Shown one piece after another: positions 7,740 through 15,705 of a stretch of DNA of 51,455 bases; the first letter of the stretch is position 1; every line of letters begins with the position of its first letter. A program made the position numbers and the translations under genes. The stretch is from a virus. The stretch lies in IMG/VR virus record IMGVR_UViG_3300032753_000042, positions 1 to 51,455 of that record; one strand, written 5' to 3'. The notes beneath the pieces were generated by a model. That model saw nothing but the letters and a program-made list of their open reading frames with translations, was not told the DNA's origin and searched no databases.

Positions 7740-9398
7740 ATGACAAATAATTTCAAACGATTCAGTTTCAACACTGACCATTTAGATATCAATCCTGAAG
7801 CACATAATCTTGCTGCCAAACAGAATGACTATGCATTGTTCTTACCGTCAATCAGCATGATTTATGCTAAGATTGTCAGCATGGTTGAATATAACATGCG
7901 TGACAAAATGCCATCAGGATTGCCAAATGGGCTAAAAGATCTAAACTTCTTAGATCCAGCTAACAGCCTGTTTTATTATCCAGTTGCGCTGTATTCAGCT
8001 GGACATGCTATTTTGGATCCAAAAGAAAGTTGGGTACAAGAAAGTATGGTACAACAACGAGATCGCAAGAACACTATAATGGTTGGCGACAGCGGCGGGT
8101 TTCAAGCAGCTACTGGTGTGCTAAAGTATCCTTGGCATCCTAAACCCAAGCAAACTCCAGAAGAGCACATGCGAGACAAGGACGATGTGCGATTGAAGCT
8201 GTTGCGATGGTTGGAAGCAACTGCTGATTACAGCATGGTTCTAGATTGGCCAACTTACGCACTTGTGAAGTATGGTCTTGATCCTGTTACTGGTGTTAGC
8301 TTGCATCCCAGTTTGAAGAGCTTCAAAGATTGTCTAGACGGAAGCATGGAGAATCACCAATTCTTCATCAAACATCGCAAGCCGGGTGCAACTAAATTCC
8401 TCAACGTTCTACAGGGCCGCAATCAAGAAGAAGGCGACATTTGGTGGGAAGCTGCCAAGGACTTACCATTTGAAAGTTGGGCATTCTCCAACGTGCAGGC
8501 TTCCAACTTCAGCATCAACTTGCGTCGCTTGATCATCATGCGAGACCAACATTACCTAGAAGGTCGTGAGTGGCTGCATTATCTCGGTAATGGTAAGATC
8601 AAAGCTGGGTGTGCATTAACAACAGTACAGCGGGCATTGCGCAAGTATGTTGATCCAGAACTAACTATAAGTTTTGATGCAGCAAGTCCGTTTGTTATGA
8701 CCGCCAAGGGGCAGGGGTATTATGGACATGAGCTAAGTTCAACTAACGTTGGCTTCAAAGGCGGTCCTATTGTTGATAAGAAAGAACTCAAAAATGATCC
8801 AACATTATTAAATGATTGGATGGCTGCTAATCTACCTAAAAAATGTGTACCTGTACGTAGCAAGATAGGTGATCGCGTAACTGTGGGAGATATCTGTGTC
8901 AGAGGCGAAGATGATTTAAAGTACAAGAAGGTGTCATTTACCAAAAAAGAAATTGACAGCGGCCAGTGGGCTGCGACCCCAGAAGGTAGAGCAGGCGATC
9001 CATTCAAGTGGAGCAAGGCATATAAAGATTATCTACTGCATCATCTAGAAAATGGAGGTGTCTTTGATTTTGGTAGCAACGTATTTTTAGATGAAAAAAA
9101 GAAGTACGAAGTCAAGTGGCCCAGCAGCATGGATGGATTTAGCTATCTATTGATGATGAACCACAATGTAGAGCTTCATATAAATGCTATTCAATCAGCT
9201 AATATGGCACAAGATATGCCAATAAGCGAGGCAAAGAAATTACTTACACCAGACTTATTGGAATTTAAAGATCTTTGTACAGATATTTTTACATCAGAAA
9301 AGCCGATGGATTTGATAATTCGGCATGAGAAGATGCTGCAACAGATTACTGGCATGGATGCTGACAATTCTGTTAGCATGGATATAGGGGATATTTGA
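7740..9398 (+). CDS. dpdA: DpdA-like 7-deazaguanine DNA transglycosylase
   Basis: 552 residues from the ATG at 7740; the frame can be extended to a TTG at 7701 that overlaps the upstream stop. The TIM-barrel tRNA-guanine transglycosylase pattern is clear: MVGDSGGFQ near residue 117 holds the catalytic Asp, YSMVLDWPTYAL follows, FLNVLQGRN gives the QG strand, and ISFDAASPF near residue 312 probably carries the nucleophilic Asp. The CxCxxC-H zinc site of canonical TGT was not found, as in phage DpdA proteins. These enzymes exchange guanine in DNA for a 7-deazaguanine. FolE, QueE and a QueD-like gene nearby strongly support DNA modification rather than tRNA queuosine. Confidence 0.85.
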   Translation: MTNNFKRFSFNTDHLDINPEAHNLAAKQNDYALFLPSISMIYAKIVSMVEYNMRDKMPSGLPNGLKDLNFLDPANSLFYYPVALYSAGHAILDPKESWVQESMVQQRDRKNTIMVGDSGGFQAATGVLKYPWHPKPKQTPEEHMRDKDDVRLKLLRWLEATADYSMVLDWPTYALVKYGLDPVTGVSLHPSLKSFKDCLDGSMENHQFFIKHRKPGATKFLNVLQGRNQEEGDIWWEAAKDLPFESWAFSNVQASNFSINLRRLIIMRDQHYLEGREWLHYLGNGKIKAGCALTTVQRALRKYVDPELTISFDAASPFVMTAKGQGYYGHELSSTNVGFKGGPIVDKKELKNDPTLLNDWMAANLPKKCVPVRSKIGDRVTVGDICVRGEDDLKYKKVSFTKKEIDSGQWAATPEGRAGDPFKWSKAYKDYLLHHLENGGVFDFGSNVFLDEKKKYEVKWPSSMDGFSYLLMMNHNVELHINAIQSANMAQDMPISEAKKLLTPDLLEFKDLCTDIFTSEKPMDLIIRHEKMLQQITGMDADNSVSMDIGDI

Positions 9399-9943
9399 TG
9401 GAAAGAGATTATGTAGATGGTATACAAGACGATGTCATGATCTTCATAGGTACAGAAGTAGAGCATACTCCTGCACATGGTATGAAGACACTGTTTGTCG
9501 TTGGAGTGGGCGATCCCGATAAACTTGCTCAATTAGCTAAACTTCATGATTGCGAACACATATTCATAGGAGCTAATCAAAGCTTTGATCCAACTGAAGA
9601 GGTTCTCAAAACTGGAAAATCACTTCATGATATTATAGAACCTTGGGATAATATGATATTATACTTGATTGATAAAAACTTTTTAGTTACTTTGGATTTT
9701 GATGTGAGACACGCAAATACAGTATTAGAGATGCGTTGTGCAGAAAAAGATAACTTCATACCGCAAATATCAGTGAAGATACCGTACATCACATTATTCA
9801 ATTATAATGCTATGCTCAAGATTGACGATACTGACTTCAAAGCCAGTAACCCCGGAGTTTGGTGTCATTCTTTGCATAAACTTATGGACAGGTCAGTTTT
9901 TACTGACTGGAGACAGTACGGAAAGGACAAACCAATATGCTAG
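9398..9943 (+). CDS. Unknown protein encoded directly after DpdA
   Basis: 181 residues. The ATG at 9398 shares its A with the DpdA stop (TGATG). Alternating strands and helices are visible: MIFIGTEVEHTPAHGMKTLF, CEHIFIGANQSFDP, FLVTLDFDV, FIPQISVKIPYI. This would fit half of a TIM-like or Rossmann-like barrel, but no active-site motif is recognised. Coupling to dpdA and the position before folE suggest a role in making or handling the modified base. It ends with TAG overlapping the next start, so TAG acts as a real stop here. Confidence 0.65.
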   Translation: MERDYVDGIQDDVMIFIGTEVEHTPAHGMKTLFVVGVGDPDKLAQLAKLHDCEHIFIGANQSFDPTEEVLKTGKSLHDIIEPWDNMILYLIDKNFLVTLDFDVRHANTVLEMRCAEKDNFIPQISVKIPYITLFNYNAMLKIDDTDFKASNPGVWCHSLHKLMDRSVFTDWRQYGKDKPIC

Positions 9944-10341
9944 AATCATCAGAAAAGTATTTTGAAAGCTATCGCAAAAAGATTGATGAAATTGAATTTA
10001 AGAAAGATGAGTTGAACGTATTACAGCAACAACTCAGTAATGTTCGAGCTGATTTACTTGCGTTGCAATCAGAATGCGAAAGGATGCGTAGAATCATCAC
10101 AATGATGATAGAGAAAGGCATCGATGACGTTGAAGCTAGGTTGCGCATTGACGAAATATCTCATAGGACACTTTGGGAACATGATATGCGAATTGGTGCT
10201 ACAGGCGCAACTGGTCCAACATCCAATCATCTAACTCAATGGTCAACGTCCGTAATACCAAATGGTGGATATTCCATAACAGCAGGAGTAACAACAGCGT
10301 TAAGCCAAGCTAGTGTCAACGACTTTTACAAAACAATATAA
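9937..10341 (+). CDS. Coiled-coil protein with a short collagen-like segment
   Basis: 134 residues. The first 80 are a strong coiled coil (heptads through KKIDEIEFKKDELNVLQQQL and onwards). They are followed by GATGATGPTSNH, three collagen-type triplets, and a short tail. This resembles a small trimeric structural or chaperone-like phage protein rather than an enzyme. It overlaps the previous gene by seven bases, which places an apparently structural protein inside the base-modification locus. Confidence 0.6.
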   Translation: MLESSEKYFESYRKKIDEIEFKKDELNVLQQQLSNVRADLLALQSECERMRRIITMMIEKGIDDVEARLRIDEISHRTLWEHDMRIGATGATGPTSNHLTQWSTSVIPNGGYSITAGVTTALSQASVNDFYKTI

Positions 10342-10351
10342 TTTAAACCAG

Positions 10352-10411
10352 TTGATTAAACACCAATATTGCAGTACAATTAAATTACAGATAGCAATCC
10401 TCTGCTAGACT
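10352..10411 (+). promoter_or_regulatory. Two candidate promoters before folE
   Basis: TTGATT at 10352-10357 and TACAAT at 10375-10380 are 17 bases apart. A second candidate has ATTACA at 10384-10389 and TGC-TAGACT ending at 10411, which matches the extended -10 form seen repeatedly in this window. A CGGAG ribosome-binding site precedes the ATG at 10438. Confidence 0.55.
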
Positions 10412-10437
10412 AGAAGTAAAAACATCGGAGATAAAAA

Positions 10438-11124
10438 ATGGAAATTTCAGAAAAGATCAAAGAGCGCATCAAGAACAGTGGTGCGCGATTTCACAGTAAT
10501 GACAATATTTCAGAATTTGTTAGCAAAGATGAACTTGATTTGCTGATAGACGAAGTACAGGGAAAGTTTCAGGGTGTGTTGGACAGCTTGGTGATAGATA
10601 CCGATAATGATCCAAACAGCCGAGATACTGCTAGGCGACTCGCCAAGATGTATATCAAGGAATTGATGAGCGGTAGATATAATCCCCCGCCAAATGCTAC
10701 GTCATTTCCTAATGATAGCGATGAGAGATACGAGGGCATGCTGGTAGTGAGGAGTGAATTAAAGAGCGTATGCAGCCACCATCATCAGCCAGTTACCGGA
10801 GTAGCATATATAGGTATCATAGCTGCTAGGAAGCTGATTGGTCTCAGCAAATACACTCGCATTGCTCAGTGGTGTAGCAGACGCGGTACATTACAGGAAG
10901 AATTATGCAATGATATTGCCAGGGAAATTCAAAAGGCCACAGGTAGTGAAGATGTGGGAGTTTACATACAGGCAGTGCATGGATGCTGTGAAAATAGGGG
11001 CATAATGGCACATAGCAGTCTTACACAAACTACAGTGCTTAAAGGTGCGTTTTATAATGATCTCGGAACAAAGAAGGAATTCTTTGATAATATCAAACTA
11101 CAGCAGGAATTTGCACCTCGATAA
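10438..11124 (+). CDS. folE: GTP cyclohydrolase I (FolE)
   Basis: 228 residues, the expected length. Hallmarks in order are RDTARRLAKMYIKELMSGRY, VRSELKSVCSHHHQPVTG with the zinc Cys and His, ARKLIGLSKYTRIAQWCSRR, LCNDIAREIQ, and HGCCENRGIMAHSSLTQT with the second zinc Cys and the substrate loop. The enzyme opens GTP to dihydroneopterin triphosphate, the first step of folate and of 7-deazaguanine synthesis. With queE and dpdA nearby the second role is more likely. CSHHHQPVTG differs from the bacterial CEHHLLPFxG, a variation typical of phage copies. The gene has its own promoter region. Confidence 0.93.
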   Translation: MEISEKIKERIKNSGARFHSNDNISEFVSKDELDLLIDEVQGKFQGVLDSLVIDTDNDPNSRDTARRLAKMYIKELMSGRYNPPPNATSFPNDSDERYEGMLVVRSELKSVCSHHHQPVTGVAYIGIIAARKLIGLSKYTRIAQWCSRRGTLQEELCNDIAREIQKATGSEDVGVYIQAVHGCCENRGIMAHSSLTQTTVLKGAFYNDLGTKKEFFDNIKLQQEFAPR

Positions 11125-11150
11125 TATGCCGGATAGAGGAGATAGAAGTT

Positions 11151-11363
11151 ATGCCAACGTCTTTGATATACATGGTAGTATCTAACTTCATATTGTTGTT
11201 GCTTGCACCTATAATTGGCATATCAGCTAATTATATAGTTGATTTGATGAAATGGCCTTTTTTCGTTGGATATTATTTGATAATAACACCAATTCTTGTT
11301 AATCTTGGTATCACAGGGCTATTAGCCTATCTAGATTATAAGAAAGATCTTATAAAGCTATGA
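11151..11363 (+). CDS. Small membrane protein, two predicted TM segments
   Basis: 70 residues. Hydrophobic segments lie at about residues 5-27 (LIYMVVSNFILLLLAPIIGI) and 37-60 (WPFFVGYYLIITPILVNLGI), with a basic C-terminal tail (DYKKDLIKL). GAGGAGATAGAAGTT provides a strong ribosome-binding site. No family is recognised; an inner-membrane location is inferred. Confidence 0.65.
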   Translation: MPTSLIYMVVSNFILLLLAPIIGISANYIVDLMKWPFFVGYYLIITPILVNLGITGLLAYLDYKKDLIKL

Positions 11364-11590
11364 TTAACAAATTAGACAAATATCTAGAATGGTTAGCTAC
11401 CATAACACTGTTAACCAGTATCTCTCTCACTGCCGTAGACATTTATCCACTCAATGTAGTGTTAAGTTTTGCTGGTAATTTTCTTTGGATCATAGTAGCT
11501 TGGATTTGGCGTAAATGGTCACTACTACTGATGAGCATAGTGATTTGCGGCATCAATATTTTTGGGTTAATACATCACTGGTTCTGGTAA
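11360..11590 (+). CDS. Small membrane protein, three hydrophobic segments
   Basis: 76 residues. It starts inside the preceding stop (ATGA), so the two membrane proteins are probably co-translated. Hydrophobic stretches are ATITLLTSISLTAVDIY, VVLSFAGNFLWIIVAWIW and LLLMSIVICGINIFGLIHHW. The function is unknown; a joint role with the upstream membrane gene is likely. Confidence 0.63.
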   Translation: MINKLDKYLEWLATITLLTSISLTAVDIYPLNVVLSFAGNFLWIIVAWIWRKWSLLLMSIVICGINIFGLIHHWFW

Positions 11591-11605
11591 AATTGGAGAA
11601 ATCGC

Positions 11606-11974
11606 ATGAATTGGTTTGATCGATGGTTCTTAAAACAATCAATAAAAGCATGGGAAAACTCAAAGTCTGCAGAATACGATGAATATTCTACATCACCTGT
11701 TGATACAAATAAACGACGCGGTACCAGAGCAAATAGATTGTCTAAGTATAATCCATCAGCTGCCGCACCAGTAGATGACGTTGATGTAATAGAAGATGAT
11801 CGTAGTTATACTATAAAGATGCAACCAGCTAACGGTGGCACTATTTTACAAGTAGCCCATTACGACAAGAATTCCGAGATGTGGATTCGAGAGACATACA
11901 TTGTCTCCAATGATGAGGATCTCGGTACAGAAATCAGTAGCATATTGGTACAGTACAAACTAAAACACGTTTAA
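11606..11974 (+). CDS. Hypothetical phage protein
   Basis: 122 residues with a charged, probably disordered middle (DTNKRRGTRANRLSKYNPSA) and a beta-rich C-terminal domain (RSYTIKMQPANGGTILQVAH, WIRETYIVSNDEDLG). The layout is common in short conserved phage proteins without a known role. GGAG before the ATG supports the start. Confidence 0.6.
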   Translation: MNWFDRWFLKQSIKAWENSKSAEYDEYSTSPVDTNKRRGTRANRLSKYNPSAAAPVDDVDVIEDDRSYTIKMQPANGGTILQVAHYDKNSEMWIRETYIVSNDEDLGTEISSILVQYKLKHV

Positions 11975-11990
11975 TAAGAGGTGTTGCATC

Positions 11991-12320
11991 GTGTCTAAAA
12001 AGAACAATAACACAAGTGTACCATGGGGAGAACCTTTCAACAAAGCGCCGTGGTATACCAGTTATAGAGAATTTAACGGTGACGACATCAAAAGATATAT
12101 ATTTGTCCCAGAAGATACGCAGGGGGCAGGGTTATCATCGTCGATAATTAATGCATATAATCTAGCTACTATGCATAGAAAAGTTGATAACTGGCTGGGT
12201 TTTACACTAACTGTTAAAGTTGGCGAAGCAGCTGGTCAGGAAATAGATCGACCTTATGTAGAAGTTATACCAGTGAGGGAAGAAAATGGAACAACAGACT
12301 TACACGGCAGAAGTGATTGA
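11991..12320 (+). CDS. Hypothetical protein (GTG start)
   Basis: 109 residues. The GTG at 11991 is preceded by AGAGGTG. The sequence is rich in aromatic residues near the N terminus (VPWGEPFNKAPWYTSYREF). The last part overlaps the start of a 58-residue AbrB-like gene in another frame. No family is recognised. Confidence 0.58.
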   Translation: MSKKNNNTSVPWGEPFNKAPWYTSYREFNGDDIKRYIFVPEDTQGAGLSSSIINAYNLATMHRKVDNWLGFTLTVKVGEAAGQEIDRPYVEVIPVREENGTTDLHGRSD

Positions 12321-12462
12321 AGAAAACGGCGAATTGATGTTGGTGTTTCCACCAAACATGTTAGAGAAACTAGGATGGGCAGAAGGCGATACAATTGTTT
12401 GGGACTCTGCCGAAGACGGTAGCTATTTGATCGTTCGAAGAGCACAGGCTGGAGAAGCTTAA
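12286..12462 (+). CDS. AbrB/SpoVT-like small DNA-binding-fold protein
   Basis: 58 residues. LVFPPNMLEKLGWAEGDTIV followed by YLIVRRA has the swapped-hairpin AbrB pattern, as in antitoxin or transition-state regulators: a strand, P-x-x-hhxxLGhxxGD, then a strand. It overlaps the upstream gene by 35 bases. In large phages such proteins are common and usually unassigned; a small transcription regulator or antitoxin-like role is possible. Confidence 0.6.
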   Translation: MEQQTYTAEVIEENGELMLVFPPNMLEKLGWAEGDTIVWDSAEDGSYLIVRRAQAGEA

Positions 12463-12463
12463 C

Positions 12464-12874
12464 ATGGCTCAAACAACTAGTCCTTGGAGCAACAACAAAA
12501 GTGGTATTTCGGATATTACTGTAACTAATGCAGGCAGTGGATATTATTCTCCTTCCACTGTTACATTATCTAATAGCAGTACCAGCTATAATATAATACC
12601 CGACACTTCATACGTTACCGCTGGATTAGTTATAACACTTAGCGACAGCAGGAGTTTAAATGTAGGCGATACATTAGAACAGATCATTGAATGTTTTGGA
12701 ATAGTAATACCGGATAAAAACTTAATTGAGAAATATCCAGCTCTCAAAGAAGCGTATGACGAATACAAGCATCAACTGATCAAAACTCTATCTAGCCTCA
12801 ATCCAAATTTAAAATCTGCATTTGATAGTTACGATATGATAGAGAAGTTAGTTAAAAATGAAGAGGCTATATAA
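12464..12874 (+). CDS. Hypothetical protein, paralogue of the next gene
   Basis: 136 residues. The N half is Ser/Thr/Gly-rich (ISDITVTNAGSGYYSPSTVT), as in phage structural linkers. The C half (YPALKEAYDEYKHQLIKTL, LKSAFDSYDMIEKLVKNEE) is clearly homologous to the C half of the next gene. The N halves differ, so a shared helical module has been joined to different heads. Confidence 0.6.
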   Translation: MAQTTSPWSNNKSGISDITVTNAGSGYYSPSTVTLSNSSTSYNIIPDTSYVTAGLVITLSDSRSLNVGDTLEQIIECFGIVIPDKNLIEKYPALKEAYDEYKHQLIKTLSSLNPNLKSAFDSYDMIEKLVKNEEAI

Positions 12875-13341
12875 TGGCAATGTTAGGCAATTTCCCCACG
12901 TATGTACAAGTTAGCGTACCTCCACAATACCCAATGGTAGGGCAGCATTATTCAGATAATCAAGGCAACACATATACCTGGGATGGTTTCCAATGGGTAT
13001 ATACACGAGTTGGATACAATAATAACAATTATCTTTCTGCAAATAATAACATATATAACACCATTAATGATTATAGCCATATAGGATCTGACATAATAGT
13101 ACATCGTAAAGATGGCACTTATATAAATCTAATAGAAACTCTAGATCGTATAATGGAACGATTGGGTATGATAGAACCCGATTATAATCTAATAGACCAA
13201 TCTCCTGCACTAAAAGCCGCATACGAAGAATACAAAACACAGTATCAATTGGCTCTAGCCAAACAACATCCAGAATTAAAGGCTGCTATAGACAGCTATA
13301 ATATGATAGCTGCACTGGTTAAGGAAGAAGAGAATGGATGA
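12874..13341 (+). CDS. Hypothetical protein sharing a C-terminal helical module
   Basis: 155 residues. The N-terminal part has PMVGQHYSDNQGNTYTWDGF, a pattern found in small phage virion proteins. The C-terminal module (SPALKAAYEEYKTQYQLALA, LKAAIDSYNMIAALVKEEE) matches the preceding protein. Its ATG overlaps the upstream TAA by one base, so the pair is translationally coupled. Confidence 0.6.
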   Translation: MAMLGNFPTYVQVSVPPQYPMVGQHYSDNQGNTYTWDGFQWVYTRVGYNNNNYLSANNNIYNTINDYSHIGSDIIVHRKDGTYINLIETLDRIMERLGMIEPDYNLIDQSPALKAAYEEYKTQYQLALAKQHPELKAAIDSYNMIAALVKEEENG

Positions 13342-13537
13342 GGGTTTTGTCACATATATTTCACGTGACGGGTATATAGTATCAGCTAATATAAAAGGTT
13401 ACATCCATGAGTTTACAGTTAAGCTGAATCCTAACGATTTGCTGTGGAGAAATATACAAAATGCAGCAAAGACCAATGATGGCTTGCAAGATCTATTAAA
13501 TCAAGCTATCATGTTATATAGATTAATTGAGGATTGA
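13334..13537 (+). CDS. Hypothetical small protein
   Basis: 67 residues starting MDEGFVTYISRDGYIVSANI, with beta strands first and a helix at the end (LQDLLNQAIMLYRLIED). It overlaps the preceding gene by eight bases. No function is recognised. Confidence 0.55.
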   Translation: MDEGFVTYISRDGYIVSANIKGYIHEFTVKLNPNDLLWRNIQNAAKTNDGLQDLLNQAIMLYRLIED

Positions 13538-13541
13538 ATAA

Positions 13542-14417
13542 ATGTTTGGTCGTAATTCAATTGTTGGTCAAAAGTATTTCAATGACGCAGGTGACAAGCT
13601 ATATGTAACCAGCATCTTTTACACTCTTCAAGGAGAAGGCCCATATAGGGGAGAACCTGCGGTGTTTGTGAGATTAGCTAAGTGCAATCTCGCTTGTAGC
13701 TTTTGCGATACTTATTTTGACGGTGGCGATTGGCTCACTATTAATGAGATAAACGATCGCATAAACAGTGCTATCGAAACACATTTTAATGGAGAAGTAC
13801 CACTATGGGCGCGGGAATTGTGGGGCAATGAAGCCTATCCTGTGCGACCTAGAGAAATGGTGCTCGTAGTAACTGGTGGAGAGCCAATGCTGCAGAGTAA
13901 TCTAGTACCTTTTCTAGAGTTTATGAATCTTCGATTTAGAAAGACCCAGATAGAAAGCAACGGTACAGTTTGGCAGGATATCCCTGCTGCAACTACTTTG
14001 GTTTGCAGCCCTAAATGCAGCGAGAAGAAAGGCAAGGCAATCAAGTACTTGCAACCAAATCAAGATGTTATGGAACGTGCAGATTGTTTGAAATTTGTAA
14101 TGAACGCAGACCCTAACAGTCCATACAGCAGCATACCCGATTGGGCACACGAATATGCTGCTAAAGGTAAAAAAGTATTCATCAGCCCAATGAACGTATA
14201 TAACAGAGAACCTCAGAAGAGTAAACAACTACGAAGCACTAAGAATGACATCTCTATTGAAGAGCGTAGCAATGTAGATGAGGTTATTAGTTTTTGGGAA
14301 GAAGGATTATTGAATATGTCTGAAAATCAAAAGAATCACGAATATGCTGCAAGGTATTGTGCTAGGCATGGGTTTACGTTAAATCTTCAGATACATTTGT
14401 ATGCAAGCCTAGCATAA
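13542..14417 (+). CDS. queE: 7-carboxy-7-deazaguanine synthase (QueE), radical SAM
   Basis: 291 residues. IFYTLQGEGPYRGEPAVFVR is the QueE signature before the cluster-binding motif CNLACSFCDTYF (CxxxCxxC). VVTGGEPMLQ is the GGE SAM-binding strand and IESNGTVW follows at the expected distance. The enzyme converts 6-carboxytetrahydropterin to 7-carboxy-7-deazaguanine. At 291 residues it is longer than most bacterial QueE, with extra sequence around VPLWARELWGNEAYPVRPRE and in the C half. Together with FolE, the QueD-like protein and DpdA it forms most of a base-modification route. Confidence 0.92.
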   Translation: MFGRNSIVGQKYFNDAGDKLYVTSIFYTLQGEGPYRGEPAVFVRLAKCNLACSFCDTYFDGGDWLTINEINDRINSAIETHFNGEVPLWARELWGNEAYPVRPREMVLVVTGGEPMLQSNLVPFLEFMNLRFRKTQIESNGTVWQDIPAATTLVCSPKCSEKKGKAIKYLQPNQDVMERADCLKFVMNADPNSPYSSIPDWAHEYAAKGKKVFISPMNVYNREPQKSKQLRSTKNDISIEERSNVDEVISFWEEGLLNMSENQKNHEYAARYCARHGFTLNLQIHLYASLA

Positions 14418-14436
14418 ATTAAAAAGGAAATGATAT

Positions 14437-15033
14437 ATGAAAATTCCATTTAAATTCTTACCAGGCAGTTGGGGACTTCGAGGTAAAAGCCGTCAGATCG
14501 CTGAGGCAGAATATCTCTATCAGGGTTACGACTTAGATGTAGCTCTAGCCAAGATAGAATCTAACGATCCTGCACAGCTCGAAGAAGCTATGATCGTAAT
14601 TGATCTCAAGCATCATAAGATAGATCAATATGAAGCAGATCGTAGATTGGCTAGATTGTCTATAACTGACCAATCAGATGAAAAGGCAATTGCGTCTGCT
14701 ATGTTGGATGTAGATCTCAAACACAACAAGGTAAGTCAACAGGAATATGATAGAAAGCGTGCAGACCTTTTAGATGAACCCTACATGGCTATGCCTAAGA
14801 TAAGTTGGGATCCGGTTGATCCCAGCAAGACATATTTCGAGCTAGATTACAACGAGCAATTCGTAACATATCTACAAGAAAACGGCTACTCTGGTACAGA
14901 AGAAGAGATTATCAACCGATGGTTAAATGATGTCTGCAACAGCATATTAGATGAAATGGCTGTAGTTGAACCTGAGTTTGTTAGAACTGTAAGAAGTGTT
15001 CGCAGAGATGACGGAAAGACTGAACATAGCTGA
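14437..15033 (+). CDS. Hypothetical protein with a duplicated helical motif
   Basis: 198 residues. An internal repeat is visible: LEEAMIVIDLKHHKIDQYEA and IASAMLDVDLKHNKVSQQEY are spaced about 45 residues apart, each a short helix pair with a conserved DLKHxK core. The C half (YFELDYNEQFVTYLQENGYS) looks like a separate domain. This type is widespread in T4-like phages without an assigned role. Confidence 0.6.
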   Translation: MKIPFKFLPGSWGLRGKSRQIAEAEYLYQGYDLDVALAKIESNDPAQLEEAMIVIDLKHHKIDQYEADRRLARLSITDQSDEKAIASAMLDVDLKHNKVSQQEYDRKRADLLDEPYMAMPKISWDPVDPSKTYFELDYNEQFVTYLQENGYSGTEEEIINRWLNDVCNSILDEMAVVEPEFVRTVRSVRRDDGKTEHS

Positions 15034-15035
15034 TA

Positions 15036-15644
15036 TTGTTAGATAAATATAGTGTGATAGACATACAAGAATCAGACTTATCTAAACTGTCCAAACATGA
15101 ACTTTGGCCAAAATTCAAAAGTCAGCAAGCAGCATATGGATTAGTACCTCTCTTCCAAGACTTGGGATCTACCATACGCGGAGTAGAAGTTGGTTTATGT
15201 TTAGGCGTTAATAGCTTAATGCTATTAGAGTCTTGCCCAAACATGGTTGAGCTAATCGGAGTTGACCATTATAAAAGTTACACAGATTGGCAAAGCTTCA
15301 TACCGCAAGAGATACAAGACGAACATTACGAACTTATTATCAAAAACTTACCGCACCTTGGTTCTAGATTTAGATTGATTAGAGCTAGCAGTACCAATGC
15401 GGCAGCTACTATAGACGATCAAAGTCTTGATTTTGTGTTTATTGATGCAGAACATACTATGAAATCAGTACTTGCAGACATAGATGCATGGTGGCCAAAA
15501 ATCAAAGAAAATGGCATAATTTCTGGACATGATAGTAATTTATTCAGCGTAAATTTTGCAGTCACAAGTTGGGCTAGGCGACACGGGGTTGACAATAACA
15601 ATATCATGATGGCAGGTAACAATCCTTGGTGGTGGAGAAAATAA
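15036..15644 (+). CDS. Class I SAM-dependent methyltransferase (Methyltransf_24-like)
   Basis: 202 residues with a TTG start at 15036; a GTG at 15054 is an in-frame alternative. IRGVEVGLCLGVNSLMLLES is the SAM-binding motif I region, LIGVDHYKSY ends in the motif II acidic residue, and LDFVFIDAEHTMKSVLADID is the typical post-motif Asp-Ala-x-His strand. IIKENGIISGHD-like strand order completes the fold. Relatives methylate sugars or small molecules in surface polysaccharide pathways. The substrate here is unknown. GATAAATA at 15042-15049, just before the GTG, could be a late promoter. Confidence 0.75.
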   Translation: MLDKYSVIDIQESDLSKLSKHELWPKFKSQQAAYGLVPLFQDLGSTIRGVEVGLCLGVNSLMLLESCPNMVELIGVDHYKSYTDWQSFIPQEIQDEHYELIIKNLPHLGSRFRLIRASSTNAAATIDDQSLDFVFIDAEHTMKSVLADIDAWWPKIKENGIISGHDSNLFSVNFAVTSWARRHGVDNNNIMMAGNNPWWWRK

Positions 15645-15649
15645 TACAG

Positions 15650-15678
15650 TTGCATATTAGGTCTGCGTATGCTATAAG
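15650..15678 (+). promoter_or_regulatory. Extended -10 promoter for the exonuclease gene
   Basis: TTGCAT at 15650-15655, a 17-base spacer ending in TATGC, and TATAAG at 15673-15678. The TGC preceding the -10 box is shared by most promoters in this window. AGCAAGGA precedes the ATG at 15706. Confidence 0.65.
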
Positions 15679-15705
15679 TATAAAAGCATAGCAAGGATTT
15701 GAAAA

